This document shows positions 13,585 through 14,879 of a DNA stretch of 14,879 bases, in pieces; the first letter of the stretch is position 1; each line of letters starts with the position of its first letter. The position numbers and the translations under genes are program-made. The DNA is from Chloroflexi bacterium UBA4736 (lineage in GTDB: Bacteria; Chloroflexota; Dormibacteria; Dormibacterales; Dormibacteraceae): assembly GCA_002404015.1 (NCBI GenBank), contig DHIW01000031.1, forward strand, positions 10,724 to 25,602. The letters are read 5' to 3'. Under the pieces are notes generated by a model that made no database searches, was not told the DNA's origin, and saw nothing but the letters and a program-made list of their open reading frames with translations.

Positions 13585-14745
13585 ATGTCCAGCCTCTGGG
13601 AACGTCTGCGCGCCCGAGCGGTGGAGATCCACGTCGCCGAGCACCTCCGCATGCGCCTGGAGCGCGAGGACAGGCTGCGCGTGAAGTTCGGGATGGACCC
13701 GACCGCCCCCGACCTGCACCTCGGGCACCTGGTCGTCCTGGACGTGCTCAAGGATTTCCAGGATCAGGGCCACACGGTCGTGCTGGTGGTGGGCGACTAC
13801 ACCGCCCGGATCGGCGATCCGAGCGGGCGCTCCGAGACCCGGCCGATGCTCACGAGGGAGCAGGTCCAGCAGAACGCCAGGACCTACTTCGACCAGATCT
13901 ACCAGGTGCTGGACCGGGAGAAGACGGAAGTGCACGGCAACGCCGAATGGCTGGGCGAGATGGCGGCCGCCGACATCCTGCGGCTGCTCGGGACCCAGAC
14001 CCTGCAGTCGGTGCTGCAGCGGGAGGACTTCGCAACCCGCCTCGCCAAGGGGATCCCGATCGGCGCCCACGAGCTGCTCTATCCGTTCAGCCAGGCCTAC
14101 GACTCGGTCGCAGTCAGGGCGGACGTCGAGGTGGGGGGGACCGACCAGCTCTTCAACCTCCTGTTCGGCCGCGAGGTCCAGCGGGCGTACGGCCAGGAGC
14201 CCCAGGACATCGCCGTGTTCCCGCTCCTGGAGGGCGTGGAGGGCGTCCAGAAGATGAGCAAGTCACTGGACAACTACATCGGGATCGCCGAGGATCCCGC
14301 CCAGATCTACGGGAAGACGATGTCGATCCCGGACCACCTGACAGCGCGCTGGCTGGAGCTGGTTTCGGGATGGGGGCCGGACCAGGTCGCGGCGGTCCTG
14401 GCGCTGGGCCCCCGTGACGCCAAGGCGGCCCTGGCCAGCCGTCTCGTCGAGCGCCTGCACGGCGAGGCGGCGGCCCGCGCCGCCGAGGAGGATTTCGCGG
14501 CCAAGTTCAGGCGCCGGGACGTCCCCCCGGAGGACCTTCCGGAGCACGAGCCGGCAGCGCCCCGCGACCTGATCGGGACCCTCGTCGAGCTGGGCTGGTA
14601 CCCGTCGCGAAGCCACGCCAAGCGGGTGGTCGAGCAGGGTGGTGCCGGCGTCAACGGCCAGAAGGTCGGCCTCGACCACCAGCTCAAGAACGGGGACGTG
14701 CTGAAGGCGGGCAAGAAAAACTTTGTTCGCATCCGGGTTCGGTAG
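13585..14745 (+). CDS. tyrS: Tyrosyl-tRNA synthetase, TyrZ-like (type 2)
   Basis: Class I synthetase that charges tRNA-Tyr, 386 aa. The Rossmann core carries the HIGH-equivalent H45-L-G-H48 within KFGMDPTAPDLHLGHL. VVGDYTARIGDPSGRS follows, which points to the type 2 (TyrZ) subfamily rather than the E. coli TyrS type 1. The tyrosine-pocket segments LLYPFSQAYDS and EVGGTDQLFNLLFGRE are present, as is an exact KMSKS at residues 223-227. The C-terminal S4 RNA-binding domain (about 325-386) includes GWYPSRSHAKRVV and AGVNGQKV. ATG 13585 has no Shine-Dalgarno; a TAnnnT box (TACCCT, 13571-13576) ends 8 nt upstream, so an additional leaderless start is possible. It is the last complete gene before the long palindrome. 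Confidence 0.97.
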   Translation: MSSLWERLRARAVEIHVAEHLRMRLEREDRLRVKFGMDPTAPDLHLGHLVVLDVLKDFQDQGHTVVLVVGDYTARIGDPSGRSETRPMLTREQVQQNARTYFDQIYQVLDREKTEVHGNAEWLGEMAAADILRLLGTQTLQSVLQREDFATRLAKGIPIGAHELLYPFSQAYDSVAVRADVEVGGTDQLFNLLFGREVQRAYGQEPQDIAVFPLLEGVEGVQKMSKSLDNYIGIAEDPAQIYGKTMSIPDHLTARWLELVSGWGPDQVAAVLALGPRDAKAALASRLVERLHGEAAARAAEEDFAAKFRRRDVPPEDLPEHEPAAPRDLIGTLVELGWYPSRSHAKRVVEQGGAGVNGQKVGLDHQLKNGDVLKAGKKNFVRIRVR

Positions 14746-14779
14746 AATCCGACCGAAAGCATGTTCGGAGGGCTGACAT

Positions 14780-14869
14780 AGCAGGGTGCTGAAAAAGGTC
14801 GGCGAGGGATTCGGGGGCCAGGGCCACCTGGCCACCGAATCCCTCGCCCACCTTTTTCAGCACCCTGCT
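14780..14869. repeat. 90-bp near-perfect palindrome: bidirectional terminator or MITE-like element
   Basis: Arm 14780-14822 (starting AGCAGGGTGCTGAAAAAGG) is the reverse complement of 14827-14869 at 41 of 43 positions, with a 4-nt loop GCCA. Inside, an A-tract (GAAAAAGG), a GC-rich stem and a T-tract (CCTTTTTC) form a standard bidirectional intrinsic terminator. The arms nevertheless pair for a further 12 bp outside the tracts (AGCAGGGTGCTG/CAGCACCCTGCT), which a terminator does not need. The outer CAGGGTGCTGAAAAA word resembles terminal inverted repeats I associate with IS1182-type elements, so a small non-autonomous transposable element is plausible. No clear target-site duplication is visible. 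It begins 35 nt after the tyrS stop. Confidence 0.8.
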
Positions 14870-14879
14870 CTGGCCAGTC

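Noticed and set aside
14738..14757. TTCGGT/ACCGAA stem at the tyrS stop as a terminator.
   Set aside because: It has only 6 bp with an 8-nt loop and no T-tract; the 90-bp palindrome just downstream is a far better terminator.
1..14879. CRISPR array, defence system, phage or toxin-antitoxin genes.
   Set aside because: No spaced repeats of CRISPR type and no coding region outside housekeeping and membrane families were found.

Overview
The window is GC-rich, gene-dense bacterial chromosome made almost entirely of translation housekeeping genes. No rRNA, tRNA, CRISPR array, phage gene or transposase gene was found. The MetRS has the KFSxSR-type signature and flanking sequence I associate with actinobacterial enzymes. 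The order metG-tatD-(DUF348/G5/3D protein)-rsmA is a Gram-positive neighbourhood (metS-yabD-yabE-rnmV-ksgA in Bacillus, metG-tatD-rpfB-ksgA in Actinobacteria). Together these suggest a deep-branching, high-GC Terrabacterial lineage such as Actinomycetota, Chloroflexota or Dormibacterota. This placement is an inference from signatures and gene order, and I cannot name a species.

Layout. (1) 2-3630, + strand: the 3' end of metG, tatD, a secreted DUF348-G5-3D cell-wall protein, and rsmA, packed with overlaps or very short gaps. (2) 3644-5522: an MFS exporter (+) whose 3' end overlaps a convergent DedA-family membrane protein gene (-) by 56 bp. (3) 5516-5551: a compact divergent control region between dedA and thrS, with a 10-bp direct repeat and a -10-like box that would make thrS nearly leaderless. 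(4) 5551-7320: thrS, encoding a ThrRS without the TGS domain. (5) 7321-7619: a 299-nt structured leader with tandem GC-rich hairpins and a textbook intrinsic terminator just before infC, which looks like an attenuator. (6) 7620-14745: infC-rpmI-rplT-spoU methyltransferase-pheS-(18-codon ORF)-pheT-cvpA-tyrS, one co-directional block with no gap above 55 nt. (7) 14780-14869: a near-perfect 90-bp palindrome after tyrS, either a bidirectional terminator or a MITE-like element.

The genes share a function: charging tRNAs with Met, Thr, Phe and Tyr; initiation factor IF3; ribosomal proteins L35 and L20; and rRNA modification (RsmA and a SpoU enzyme). The membrane and cell-wall genes (3D protein, MFS, DedA, CvpA) are embedded between them.

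The most interesting signals concern translation initiation. Both tatD and infC lack a usable ATG, GTG or TTG, and both appear to start at ATA with a well-placed Shine-Dalgarno; the first three codons are ATA-GCN-TTY in both. The starts of rsmA and the spoU gene are also poorly explained by standard codons. The pheS-pheT gap is filled exactly by an 18-codon ORF joined to both neighbours by TGATG stop/start overlaps, inside a 15-bp-stem hairpin. Since IF3 itself polices start-codon choice, the non-canonical starts could be a feedback network, but that is a hypothesis.
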